This document shows, in pieces, positions 12,367 to 24,653 of a stretch of DNA of 64,000 nt. The notes beneath the pieces were generated by a model. It saw only the letters and a program-made list of their open reading frames with translations, searched no databases and was not told the origin of the DNA. The translations under genes were made by a program, and so were the position numbers. This DNA is from Bolinopsis microptera (Eukaryota > Ctenophora > Tentaculata > Lobata > Bolinopsidae): the NCBI RefSeq assembly GCF_026151205.1, contig NC_087084.1:15702322-15766321 (forward strand). Direction: 5' to 3'. Numbering within the stretch: the stretch's first letter is position 1; each line of letters starts with the position of its first letter.

Positions 12367-13306
12367 TGTAGTTTTGTAGTCCTCAGTATAGGTTTTATTT
12401 CACTTTGTAATATTTTAATTCATCGTTTTTTTGCCACTTTTATTTTAATGTTATCTCACGTTTCTATTTCATATTCGTACATTTACTTTCTTATCTTTAG
12501 TTCGTTCGGCCGTTTGTTTATTTATCACATTTTTACGAGCCCTTTTTTAGAGATAAGGGAGAGATTTTGGGAGATAGACACTTCTGTAAAGGTAACCGAA
12601 CATTCGTCGGGTTTTGAGTTATAAAGTTTCGACCGTTATACGAGAGCGTTTTATTTGGTACAGTACACTAAATTTAAGTCTTGTTTAAAATACAGACTCC
12701 GGCAGCCTTCCACCTTTCTTGTTTTTAAACAGACTGAGTCATCGCATCGCAGTTCACCGGGGTTCACTGTCAGATCTACGTGCAGCCACTACCGCGAGTT
12801 GCTGAGTCCTCATCTCCTCGTTTACCGGGAGTTTAAATATTAGGTTTGTATCTTGTTTCAGACAGGTGCATCCGTAGCTCGTTTTATACAGTTGCGTTTA
12901 TTTGACTCCTCGTTCATCGGGAGCAGTATATTTTAGCTTTAGTGTTAATTCCTCGTTTACCGGGAGTTTAAATATTAGGTTTGTATCTTGTTTTAGACAG
13001 GTGCATCCGTAGCTCGTTTTATACAGTTGCGTTTATTTAACTCCTCGTTCATCGGGAGCAGTACATTTTAGCTTTAGTTTTAATTCCTCGTTCATCGGGA
13101 ATTGTCACTATATTACCAGCACATATCTCGTTTAAAACAGATATATCGTTCCTTACTCCTCGTTTATCGGGAGCAGTTTATTAGGTTTTAGACCTTGTTT
13201 AATACAGGTTCAGTTAGTTCTAGTCGCCCTATCCTTTGACCAGGGAGCGCCCCGTTAAGGCCAGTCAAGCCGGTTGCCGTGTAATAGCCGTTTCGTTTTT
13301 ACACCA
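12367..13306 (+). repeat. 3' long terminal repeat (940 bp)
   Basis: Matches the 5' LTR except for one substitution and one 1-bp indel. It is followed directly by 'gaaagg', an internal position of the 70-bp unit. The near identity argues for a recent insertion or for gene conversion between the LTRs. Confidence 0.92.
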
Positions 13307-16300
13307 GAAAGGACCCCCTCACCTCGTCCAGCCCCTGACCAGTATTTCTATTTCAGTAAACACGCCCCGGTTTGCAGAAAGGACCCCCTCACCTCGTCCA
13401 GCCCCTGACCAGTATTTCTAATTCAGTAAACACGCCCCGGTTTGCAGAAAGGACCCCCTCACCTCGTCCAGCTCCTGACCAGTATTTCTAATTCAGTAAA
13501 CACGCCCCGGTTTGCAGAAAGGACCCCTCACCTCGTCCAGCCCCTGATCAGTATTTCTATTTCAGTAAACACGCCCCGGTTTGCAGAAAGGACCCCCTCA
13601 CCTCGTCCTGCCCCTGACCAGTATTTCTATTTCAATAAACACGCCCCGGTTTGCAGAAAGGACCCCCTCACCTCGTCCAGCCCCTGACCAGTATTTCTAA
13701 TTCAGTAAACACGCCCCGGTTTGCAGAAAGGACCCCCTCACCTCGTCCAGCTCCTGACCAGTATTTCTAATTCAGTAAACACGCCCCGGTTTGCAGAAAG
13801 GACCCCTCACCTCGTCCAGCCCCTGATCAGTATTTCTATTTCAGTAAACACGCCCCGGTTTGCAGAAAGGACCCCCTCACCTCGTCCTGCCCCTGACCAG
13901 TATTTCTATTTCAGTAAACACGCCCCGGTTTGCAGAAAGGACCCCCTCACCTCGTCCAGCCCCTGACCAGTATTTCTAATTCAGTAAACACGCCCCGGTT
14001 TGCAGAAAGGACCCCCTCACCTCGTCCAGCTCCTGACCAGTATTTCTAATTCAGTAAACACGCCCCGGTTTGCAGAAAGGACCCCTCACCTCGTCCAGCC
14101 CCTGATCAGTATTTCTATTTCAGTAAACACGCCCCGGTTTGCAGAAAGGACCCCCTCACCTCGTCCTGCCCCTGACCAGTATTTCTATTTCAATAAACAC
14201 GCCCCGGTTTGCAGAAAGGACCCCCTCACCTCGTCCAGCCCCTGACCAGTATTTCTATTTCAGTAAACACGCCCCGGTTTGCAGAAAGGACCCCCTCACC
14301 TCGTCCAGCCCCTGACCAGTATTTCTAATTCAGTAAACACGCCCCGGTTTGCAGAAAGGACCCCCTCACCTCGTCCAGCTCCTGACCAGTATTTCTAATT
14401 CAGTAAACACGCCCCGGTTTGCAGAAAGGACCCCTCACCTCGTCCAGCCCCTGATCAGTATTTCTATTTCAGTAAACACGCCCCGGTTTGCAGAAAGGAC
14501 CCCCTCACCTCGTCCTGCCCCTGACCAGTATTTCTATTTCAATAAACACGCCCCGGTTTGCAGAAAGGACCCCCTCACCTCGTCCAGCCCCTGACCAGTA
14601 TTTCTATTTCAGTAAACACGCCCCGGTTTGCAGAAAGGACCCCCTCACCTCGTCCAGCCCCTGATCAGTATTTCTATTTCAGTAAACACGCCCCGGTTTG
14701 CAGAAAGGACCCCCTCACCTCGTCCAGCCCCTGACCAGTATTTCTATTTCAGTAAACACGCCCCGGTTTGCAGAAAGGACCCCCTCACCTCGTCCAGCCC
14801 CTGACCAGTATTTCTATTTCAGTAAACACGCCCCGGTTTGCAGAAAGGACCCCCTCACCTCGTCCAGCCCCTGACCAGTATTTCTATTTCAGTAAACACG
14901 CCCCGGTTTGCAGAAAGGACCCCCTCACCTCGTCCTGCCCCTGACCAGTATTTCTATTTCAGTAAACACGCCCCGGTTTGCAGAAAGGACCCCCTCACCT
15001 CGTCCAGCCCCTGACCAGTATTTCTATTTCAGTAAACACGCCCCGGTTTGCAGAAAGGACCCCCTCACCTCGTCCAGCCCCTGATCAGTATTTCTATTTC
15101 AGTAAACACGCCCCGGTTTGCAGAAAGGACCCCCTCACCTCGTCCAGCCCCTGTCCAGTATTTCTATTTCAGTAAACACGCCCCGGTTTGCAGAAAGGAC
15201 CCCCTCACCTCGTCCAGCCCCTGACCAGTATTTCTATTTCAGTAAACACGCCCCAGTTTGCAGAAAGGACCCCCTCACCTCGTCCAGCCCCTGATCAGTA
15301 TTTATATTTCAGTAAACACGCCCCGGTTTGCAGAAAGGACCCCCTCACCTCGTCCAGCCCCTGATCAGTATTTATATTTCAGTAAACACGCCCCGGTTTG
15401 CAGAAAGGACCCCCTCACCTCGTCCAGCCCCTGACCAGTATTTCTATTTCAGTAAACACGCCCCGGTTTGCAGAAAGGACCCCCTCACCTCGTCCAGCCC
15501 CTGATTAGTATTTCTATTTCAGTAAACACGCCCCGGTTTGCAGAAAGGACCCCCTCACCTCGTCCAGCCCCTGACCAGTATTTCTATTTCAGTAAACACG
15601 TCCCGGTTTGCAGAAAGGACCCCCTCACCTCGTCCAGCCCCTGACCAGTATTTCTATTTCAGTAAACACGCCCCGGTTTGCAGAAAGGACCCCCTCACCT
15701 CGTCCAGCCCCTGATTAGTATTTCTATTTCAGTAAACACGCCCCGGTTTGCAGAAAGGACCCCCTCACCTCGTCCAGCCCCTGATCAGTATTTATATTTC
15801 AGTAAACACGCCCCGGTTTGCAGAAAGGACCCCCTCACCTCGTCCAGCCCCTGATCAGTATTTATATTTCAGTAAACACGCCCCGGTTTGCAGAAAGGAC
15901 CCCCTCACCTCGTCCAGCCCCTGACCAGTATTTCTATTTCAGTAAACACGCCCCGGTTTGCAGAAAGGACCCCCTCACCTCGTCCAGCCCCTGATTAGTA
16001 TTTCTATTTCAGTAAACACGCCCCGGTTTGCAGAAAGGACCCCCTCACCTCGTCCAGCCCCTGACCAGTATTTCTATTTCAGTAAACACGCCCCGGTTTG
16101 CAGAAAGGACCCCCTCACCTCGTCCAGCCCCTGACCAGTATTTCTATTTCAGTAAACACGCCCCGGTTTGCAGAAAGGACCCCCTCACCTCGTCCAGCCC
16201 CTGACCAGTATTTCTATTTCAGTAAACACGCCCCGGTTTGCAGAAAGGACCCCCTCACCTCGTCCAGCCCCTGACCAGTATTTCTATTTCAGTAAACACG

Positions 16301-18181
16301 CCCCGGTTTGCAGAAAGGACCCCCTCACCTCGTCCAGCCCCTGACCAGTATTTCTATTTCAGTAAACACGCCCCGGTTTGCAGAAAGGACCCCCTCACCT
16401 CGTCCAGCCCCTGATTAGTATTTCTATTTCAGTAAACACGCCCCGGTTTGCAGAAAGGACCCCCTCACCTCGTCCAGCCCCTGACCAGTATTTCTATTTC
16501 AGTAAACACGCCCCGGTTTGCAGAAAGGACCCCCTCACCTCGTCCAGCCCCTGATCAGTATTTCTATTTCAGTAAACACGTCCCGGTTTGCAGAAAGGAC
16601 CCCCTCACCTCGTCCAGCCCCTGACCAGTATTTCTATTTCAGTAAACACGCCCCGGTTTGCAGAAAGGACCCCCTCACCTCGTCCAGCCCCTGACCAGTA
16701 TTTCTATTTCAGTAAACACGCCCCGGTTTGCAGAAAGGACCCCCTCACCTCGTCCAGCCCCTGATTAGTATTTCTATTTCAGTAAACACGCCCCGGTTTG
16801 CAGAAAGGACCCCCTCACCTCGTCCAGCCCCTGACCAGTATTTCTATTTCAGTAAACACGCCCCGGTTTGCAGAAAGGACCCCCTCACCTCGTCCAGCCC
16901 CTGATCAGTATTTCTATTTCAGTAAACACGTCCCGGTTTGCAGAAAGGACCCCCTCACCTCGTCCAGCCCCTGACCAGTATTTCTATTTCAGTAAACACG
17001 CCCCGGTTTGCAGAAAGGACCCCCTCACCTCGTCCAGCCCCTGACCAGTATTTCTATTTCAGTAAACACGCCCCGGTTTGCAGAAAGGACCCCCTCACCT
17101 CGTCCAGCCCCTGACCAGTATTTCTATTTCAGTAAACACGCCCCGGTTTGCAGAAAGGACCCCCTCACCTCGTCCTGCCCCTGACCAGTATTTCTATTTC
17201 AGTAAACGCGCCCCGGTTTGCAGAAAGGACCCCCTCACCTCGTCCAGCCCCTGACCAGTATTTCTATTTCAGTAAACACGCCCCGGTTTGCAGAAAGGAC
17301 CCCCTCACCTCGTCCAGCCCCTGACCAGTATTTCTATTTCAGTAAACACGCCCCGGTTTGCAGAAAGGACCCCCTCACCTCGTCCAGCCCCTGATCAGTA
17401 TTTCTATTTCAGTAAACACGTCCCGGTTTGCAGAAAGGACCCCCTCACCTCGTCCAGCCCCTGACCAGTATTTCTATTTCAGTAAACACGCCCCGGTTTG
17501 CAGAAAGGACCCCCTCACCTCGTCCAGCCCCTGACCAGTATTTCTATTTCAGTAAACACGCCCCGGTTTGCAGAAAGGACCCCCTCACCTCGTCCAGCCC
17601 CTGACCAGTATTTCTATTTCAGTAAACACGCCCCGGTTTGCAGAAAGGACCCCCTCACCTCGTCCTGCCCCTGACCAGTATTTCTATTTCAGTAAACGCG
17701 CCCCGGTTTGCAGAAAGGACCCCCTCACCTCGTCCAGCCCCTGACCAGTATTTCTATTTCAGTAAACACGCCCCGGTTTGCAGAAAGGACCCCCTCACCT
17801 CGTCCAGCCCCTGACCAGTATTTCTATTTCAGTAAACGCGCCCCGGTTTGCAGAAAGGACCCCCTCACCTTGTCCTGCCCCTGACCAGTATTACTATTTC
17901 AGTAAACACGCCCCGGTTTGCAGAAAGGACCCCCTCACCTCGTCCAGCCCCTGACCAGTATTTCTATTTCAGTAAACACGCCCCGGTTTGCAGAAAGGAC
18001 CCCCTCACCTCGTCCTGCCCCTGATCAGTATTTCTATTTCAGTAAACACGCCCCGGTTTGCAGAAAGGACCCCCTCACCTCGTCCAGCCCCTGACCAGTA
18101 TTTCTATTTCAATAAACACGCCCCGGTTTGCAGAAAGGACCCCTCACCTCGTCCAGCCCCTGATCAGTATTTCTATTTCAG
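13307..18181 (+). repeat. 70-bp tandem array, right block (~70 units), ends at the true exon
   Basis: This continues the same acceptor-plus-exon-start unit up to the real acceptor (cag ending 18181). Between about 13440 and 14650 the units form a higher-order repeat of four (279 bp, including one 69-bp unit), marked by the variants 'agctcctgacc', 'taattcag', 'ctgatcag' and 'caataaac'. Further multi-unit periods, marked by 'gattag', 'tttata' and 'cacgtccc', are visible at 15290-17500. The most divergent units lie at the right edge near the exon. Confidence 0.95.
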
Positions 18182-20580
18182 TAAACACGCCCCGGTTTGC
18201 AGAAAGGACCCCCTCACCTCGGCCAGCCCCTGACCAGTATTTTCCAGCTGTTAAACCATCAGGACCATCTTTTTCTTTCGGACACAAGCTCGGGGAAGGA
18301 AGTGAGAATATTTAAAAAAACATTCCGTTAAAATTTATGTTATTATAGTAACCATAGTAACCATAGTAACTATAGTAACTATTATTATAGAGGTATCTGG
18401 TAAAATCTAATGTTGGGTTTCTAGAACAGCTTCCTTACTATAGTTACTATGGTTACTATAGTCACTATAGTTACTACAGTTACTATATAGTTACTAGCTT
18501 TCTGTATTTCTCAGTAAATGAAGTTGGTCCTGGTAGAACGAGTTGGGAAAAGACTTGGTTTGCTTCTTCTGATGTGTGGAAAATAAAAACAGACTTTGAA
18601 AAAAAAGTAAGATGTTTAATTATTATAATATTGTCACTTCAGTGCAATATATCGAGATTTTATTTGTCTGGCTCACTCAATGTCAAATCATGTGCTCGAA
18701 ATGTTCAAGGTTATCATCCAGCATAAATAAGAAAATTATGAGCAAATTTAGTTAGGAATTGTAAAATTTCACACGATTTGTCATTTTCGTCGAATCTTGA
18801 TCTTTGGCGTGATATTTTGTGATGACAATTTAAATTGCTTTCTATAAAATTAATTTCCTATCAGTGGCCAGAGATTGGAAGTCACGAGTGTGAACTAAAC
18901 TTTATGGGGAAAAGACTTCCGTTTCTCAGAGCTGGACCTTCCCCCTCTTTCGGGGCCAAGTTGCTGGACATTGCCTTCAAGAAAAGTTAGTTGTTGCTAC
19001 GGTAACTAAAAATCGCAAAATTTGTTAATAGTTTATATGATAGGGCATGGTTCGTGAAGAATGCAGAAGTATCACTAAAGAAATATGCGTGTAGAATGTA
19101 GATCTTACATGGTTACAACAATTTCTGTAGCGTCTTAAATAGATTACCTGAGAGCACGAGGAAAACAAAGCAGGGCCCATAAACTATTAAGTATGAACAT
19201 TTTCCTAATATAATATAAATCGTGTCAGCTCTGTGTCATTGTTAATAATATAATAACGATGTGTTGGCCAAAACGTTCAGTGTAGTATTAAAGTACTAAT
19301 CTTAGTATCAACAATAACATAAACTGCCTTTGAAGTGATGATTTCAATATCATAATGCATGCTATAAGATATCACCACCATAGTAGCGACCAGTTCTTTA
19401 ATCTTTTATACCCGTGAATTTAATATACGGTGTGGGAATCAAAGTTTGATCCATGGAAACTCGTCGGTAAATAAAATGTTAATCTTGTTAAAATTCATAC
19501 CGGAAATAGAGAGGAACGAACTTTCAATTTCAGCGTGCCATTTTCTAAGAATTGTGAATGCATCCACTGCATCTATTGCATTTTTGTAGAATTATCGTGT
19601 GGCGCGAAATAGATATTATTATACAAAATACAGCGCGCAGCATCCACCATAGCAACAATGATGATCGATAGGGCAAGGCATTCTCAGTTGACACATTAAC
19701 CACACTTGACCCTATTGAAGTAGGGTGGAATATAAATAAAATTTCAACCAGTCTCGAATTTCAGTTCTTACTGAACTATCCTTGCAGAAGAAGCTGTGCC
19801 GAGTCCGATGGCCTACAATACAGGGGGCTCAGTGAAACATCTTTACAAAGCTTCTCCTAGCTTCACTATCGTCAGGAAGGATTACTCGCAAGAACGCTGG
19901 GTCAAGAACAGTAAGTTTAGCTAACATATAAACATATTATAAAGGAGCAGCTATATAGCTAACATATAAAGGTAGATAAATCATAGCTATAGACACTATT
20001 CTGCGTTAACACGATTGACTGTGGTTACCTTACATTTTAAATCTGAGCATAACAAGCACTTGATCTTGTTATATGCTCACTCCCTCCAGGAGAAGTGTAT
20101 ATATTTCACTATATTTCACTGTATTTCACTATATTTCACTGTATTTCACTATATTTTACTGCATTTCACTATATTTTACTGTATTTCACTGTATTTCACT
20201 ATATTTTACTGCATTTCACTATATTTTACTGTATTTCATTGTATTCCACTGTATTTCACTGTATTTCACTATATTTTACTGTATTTCACTGTATTTCACT
20301 ATATTTTACTGCATTTCACTATATTTTACTGTATTTCACTGTATTTCACTATATTTTACTGCATTTCACTATATTTTACTGTATTTCATTGTATTCCACT
20401 ATATCTCACTATATTTCACTGTATTTCACTGTATTTCACTGTATTTCACTACCTCCACTCTCTTCAGAAGAAGTACCTGGACCGGGACAGTACGCTCCGA
20501 ACGTAAAAGCTGTCAAACCTAAAACTCCAGCATTCTCCTTCGCCAGACCCTCTCCTACCTTCATCCAACCCTGCTCTTAG
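18182..20580 (+). CDS. ODF3/SHIPPO-like sperm-tail PG-rich repeat protein, last five exons (5' part not seen)
   Basis: Exons with consistent phases: 18182-18301, 18515-18606, 18865-18985, 19788-19910 and 20468-20580 (TAG). All introns are GT-AG. The joined product has repeated STPGR-type motifs: SPRPAPDQYFPAVKP with GPSFSFGHK, NEVGPGR, AGPSPSFGAK, VPSPMAYN with SPSFTIV, and a final VPGPGQYAP with TPAFSFARP. This family (ODF3, CIMAP, SHIPPO) binds axonemal microtubules in cilia and sperm tails, and many members consist of little else. About 190 residues are visible. The upstream exons must lie before the 70-bp array, so the intron 5' of 18182 is at least 17.7 kb, against 0.2-0.8 kb for the others. 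The acceptor for the first listed exon is the last of about 130 tandem copies; earlier copies lead to stops. Confidence 0.75.
20101..20451. repeat. Intronic ~10-bp tatttcact minisatellite
   Basis: Degenerate tandem copies of 'tatttcacta/g' fill the last intron of the ODF3-like gene. The plus strand is pyrimidine-biased and holds many acceptor-like tracts without AG. Long open frames arise in several frames only because stops are rare in the unit; none is a gene. Confidence 0.9.
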
Positions 20581-21170
20581 GTAATGGTTACTAAGGTTAC
20601 CAAGATAATGGTTACCAAGAGAACGGAGTGATCAACATTACTTGGTGTTAAAATTTGTGTCAGACTTCCAATATCAGATTCAAACATTTAAGAGTTCCCT
20701 GTTTAAAAGATGTCATCACTGCCAAATAAAACCACAGATTTTCTTGAGATTTATGAAGACTTTTTACTTACAAATAATCTTTGTCAGCTTCAATGATTTT
20801 TCTCATTTGCTTGATTTCTGATAATGAATAAAGAGTGTTATTTTTTACTAATCAAAAATTAAGACATGTTTTAAAAGACATACAATAAAAGGTATACAGG
20901 TAATAAAAGACAAGTGCTTACCTAGATCTCCTACCTCCAAAACATCGGTTGTTGTCAAAATAGAAATTAGCACTATTACAGTGCACTTGCTGATGAGGCA
21001 GGGAAAAGTACGTGTGTTGCTATGGTAACTGTTGGTGTGTTGGTGTAGGCGGCGGGTTGATTAGTGCTAATTAATACTAATTTTAATGGGGAGTCAGCAG
21101 GAAGCTGCTGATTAGTTCTACTTTCTCTCCGGCCAGTCCTTGAGCGACTCACGGTTCTGCAATGTAGTGC

Positions 21171-22044
21171 TAGTGTTACTATGGATACAGTAGTGTTACT
21201 ATGGATACCTGTATTTGTGCTACGGTTACTATGGATACCTGTTATATTTGTGCTACTGTCACTATGGATACCTATATTTGTGCTACTGTTACTATGGATA
21301 CCTGTATTTTTGCTACTGTTACTATGGATACCTGTATTTTTGCTACTGTTACTATGGATACCTGTATTTGTGCTAGTGTTACTATGGATACCTGTATTTT
21401 TGCTACTATTACTATGGATACCTGTATTTGTGCTAGTATTACTATGGATACCTGTATTTTTGCTACTGTTACTATGGATACCTGTATTTTTGCTACTGTT
21501 ACTATGGATACCTGTATTTTTGCTACTGTTACTATGGATACCTGTATTTTTGCTACTGTTACTATGGATACCTGTATTTGTGCTACTGTTACTATGGATA
21601 CCTATATTTGTGCTACTGTTACTATGGATACCTGTATTTTTGCTACTGTTATTATGGATACTTGTATTTTTGCTACGGTTACTATGGATACCTGTATTTG
21701 TGCTAGTGTTACTATGGATACCTGTATTTTTGCTACTATTACTATGGATACCTGTATTTGTGCTAGTATTACTATGGATACCTGTATTTTTGCTACTGTT
21801 ACTATGGATACCTGTATTTTTGCTACTGTTACTATGGATACCTGTATTTTTGCTACTGTTACCTTACCATGTATATTTGTATTTTTGCTACTGTTAAGTG
21901 TTACTATGGATACTTGTATTTTTGCTACTGTTAATATAGATACTTGTATTTTTGCTACTGTTACTATGGATACTTGTATTTTTTGCTACTGTTACTATGG
22001 ATACCTGTATTTTTGCTACTGTTACTATGGATACTTGTATTTTG
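21171..22044. repeat. 30-bp minisatellite (actatggatacctgtatttt core), ~29 units
   Basis: Regular 30-bp units, with g/t and t/c variants, continue to 21870. After that the spacing becomes irregular. The period is divisible by three, so two frames stay open for over 200 codons, but the products are pure repeats with no domain. I treat them as non-coding. Confidence 0.92.
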
Positions 22045-23702
22045 ATGGTTTAAAGATTAACGAGAAACTAGTTGACGAAAAATCTTCGTTCAAATATTAC
22101 CCTAAATTTTCATAACACCTTTGATTTTAAACAAAATTACATCGCAACTTCGTACTTTTGCTTCACGAAAACTCTCGGATATAGGAAATGTGATATACCG
22201 TGAAAAAGCAGATTTTATTCCCAATTTGTATATTTCTTCGATAAAAATATCTCTCTAAAATTCGGGGTTCCAGTTTTATTCCTATTTGCTCTAATGTTAC
22301 TAATCAGAAAGTAACGGCACACTGCACACGAACTCTTCAGATCAACAGTTTTAAGTATTCCTGATCGTTTAGCTTTAGTTTGTACCCGTGCCACCATTAC
22401 AATTGGTTGCTAGGTAACTGTTGCTAGGTAATTACAATTGGGCTAAACTGTAAATGTGAGCTGCGAGCTGCGTGCAGTAGGCATGGTAACAAGATAACCC
22501 GGGGTAGACGAGATTCACATTTCCTGGTCACGTGGTACAATTGTGTTGCTAGGTAACTAGTGATGCTGTCATCTTATTAGTTGCTAAACTGTCACGTGAG
22601 TAGTCATAGTACCGCGATTAGATTGTCGGATTTCTCACTGTTGTGTCTCCGCTATTTCGTTCGTGCTTATCCTGCTTCTGTTGCTAGGTAACTGTTGCTA
22701 GGTAACTGTTGCTAGGTAACGTGCGTATCCTGCTTGATTATCCAAACTATTCTACTCTTCAACTGTAGGTGATATTCCCGATCATTACCGTTTAGACAAA
22801 GTGCAATATTAAATATCATCGCCAGAATTATTCACTGACGGAATCCTGTGTAATATTGTGTAATCCTGTGTAATCCTGTGTTGGCTGAAACATGTCTGCA
22901 GAAGTATTAGTGTATTTTTACCGAAAAGAACTAGCATTTATACAATACACAGATTATATAAGATATTATAAAGATAAAACAGCTTGAGACTAGTCTAGGA
23001 TGGGAAATTTTTCACCTGGTCATGGTTTTTGTCTGTACAAATTGAGGCTACATAGTTTGATATTTAAATATTTAGCTGCATCTCATTGCCTAATGTTTAA
23101 GAACAGAACAAACTTGTAGTTGTCAAACGCAAATTTTATTGCTTAATTTTAGCATTATTATAGTATTAGTAATAATAATATAAGGGTTTGGGCTGGATTA
23201 CGTTTAACGACATAACAAGGAATACAAGGAATAAAAGGAATACAAGGAATACAAATTTAAAATCTTAAGTTACAATAGTAACTGTTAAGATAATGACAAT
23301 ATCATAAGATTTAAATTTATTATATTAATATAACTTAAACTAAAGTGAAAAATAAAGATTTTGACGACTGATCCTAATGGCCAGAATGTAGTAAAACTAA
23401 GTTACAATATTTAGTTAGTGGGTCCTCTACCTGCTACCTACCTCTCCCTATAGTCTACCAATGAGTTAGGATGAAACATCAAACATTCGTGAGGTTTACC
23501 CAATTCTAAAAGCCTATTCTTACCATTTTATTTTCTTCTTAATTAATTATTACAACAAAGAAACTTTTTCGACTCATTTAAAACGGATGATGAAATGACA
23601 AATTTAAAAGTTGAAATCATAAAATTGTAATTTTGCCAAACAAGACCGATTCAATTGAAAAATGAAAAACTTCTTTCACAGTAATGATTTCTGATGATCT
23701 CA

Positions 23703-23776
23703 GTATTACGTCACTGTCGACGTCACACCTACTATAGATTAGCGCAACACGTGACGTCACTGGTGATGTCACACTA
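23703..23776. promoter_or_regulatory. CRE-like (ATF/CREB) site cluster upstream of the fusexin-like gene
   Basis: Three TGACGTCA-type cores lie within 60 bp: TTACGTCA (23706-23713), CGACGTCA (about 23718) and GTGACGTCAC (23751-23760). A further GATGTCAC sits at about 23764, and CACGTG overlaps the third core. A 24-bp segment containing 'ctatagattagcg' is repeated. The cluster is about 0.9 kb upstream of the ATG at 24654, on the side expected for a promoter or enhancer of that gene. That it regulates the gene is inference. Confidence 0.45.
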
Positions 23777-24653
23777 TAGATTAGCGTAACCATGGTAACA
23801 CGTGATACCCCCATTAGGAGATCTAGTAAACGAGCACTGTAACGAGCGAGAATCCCCTCCAGTGGGATAACCAGCGAGCAGTTAATTAGTTAATTAGTTA
23901 ATTAGCAATTAGCTAATGGTGGAGGTGATGAATTATCCCGCGTTCTGCTGGCGCGGTGTACACGGTATCCTAGCAACGGTGTGTACTAGTATTTTTAGAA
24001 ATTAGATTGTGTCATTAACACAGAGTTACAGTAAAATACACGTTTCCATAGTAACACGCGCTTTTCACACGCTTCCTAAAAATAGTCTAATTAACAATAG
24101 TTCCTTACCCATTTTTACTGTACTACCACTTTTTACTGTGCCACCAATTTTACTGTGCCACCAATTTTACAGTGGTGCCATTTTCTTTGCCAAATTGTTT
24201 GATGACTTTCGTTTTTCGTCTGTGTTACCAGGGTTACTGTGTTCTAAACAGTAAATAATAATAACAGACGATAATTTGTTTTCTGACGGGAGATATGCAT
24301 TAAATGGTCGTGTGGAATTACAGTTGTTCACTTGACTCGCTGTTAGTGTTGTACTACTACTAGTACTACTACTACTAGTACTCGCTGTTGTTTTTGTACT
24401 ACTAACACTAGTGGCTTCAGTTTCAGAATAGTTTGATCTTATTTTTTGAAGGGCGTTGAGACTTTAATTTTAATTTTGGCGTTGGATTGTGGACAAAATA
24501 AGATTAAAATACAAAGCTTCATTCAGGAAACTTGTTTTCCATCCCAATTCCCATGTTTATACCCTAGTACTACTACCATGTTTAATGTTTATAAATGCAA
24601 GATGACACGTGTAAGACAGTAAGTAACTGTAAGTAACCCTCTCCCCCTCAGTG

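Larger units (their letters stand above)
4507..13306 (+). mobile_element. Ty3/gypsy-type LTR retrotransposon inside the 70-bp array
   Basis: Two near-identical direct repeats of about 940 bp, each starting TG and ending CA, flank a gag gene and a pol frame in the order protease, reverse transcriptase, RNase H, integrase. That order defines the Ty3/gypsy class. Pol carries a frameshift and an in-frame stop, so the copy cannot make an intact polyprotein. Its 3' part is unusual: 70-bp array units lie between the internal region and the right LTR, and no target-site duplication is evident. The right LTR may therefore belong to a rearranged or second insertion rather than to a simple intact element. 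Confidence 0.93.
20581..24653. other. Intergenic region between the ODF3-like and fusexin-like genes
   Basis: I see no supportable gene. It holds the 30-bp minisatellite at 21171-22044, clusters of 'gttgctaggtaac' (22405-22440, 22680-22720), a 'gttaattag' run (23880-23915), small direct repeats and a CRE-like cluster (23703-23776). The rest is AT-rich and unremarkable. Confidence 0.6.

Noticed and set aside
457-18181. CRISPR-like array
   Set aside because: Head-to-tail 70-bp units without spacers, in a eukaryotic gene with introns; no cas genes.
21181-22115. Membrane protein-like frames (LLLLWIPVF repeats)
   Set aside because: The 30-bp satellite period keeps two frames open; no start context, domain or splice structure.
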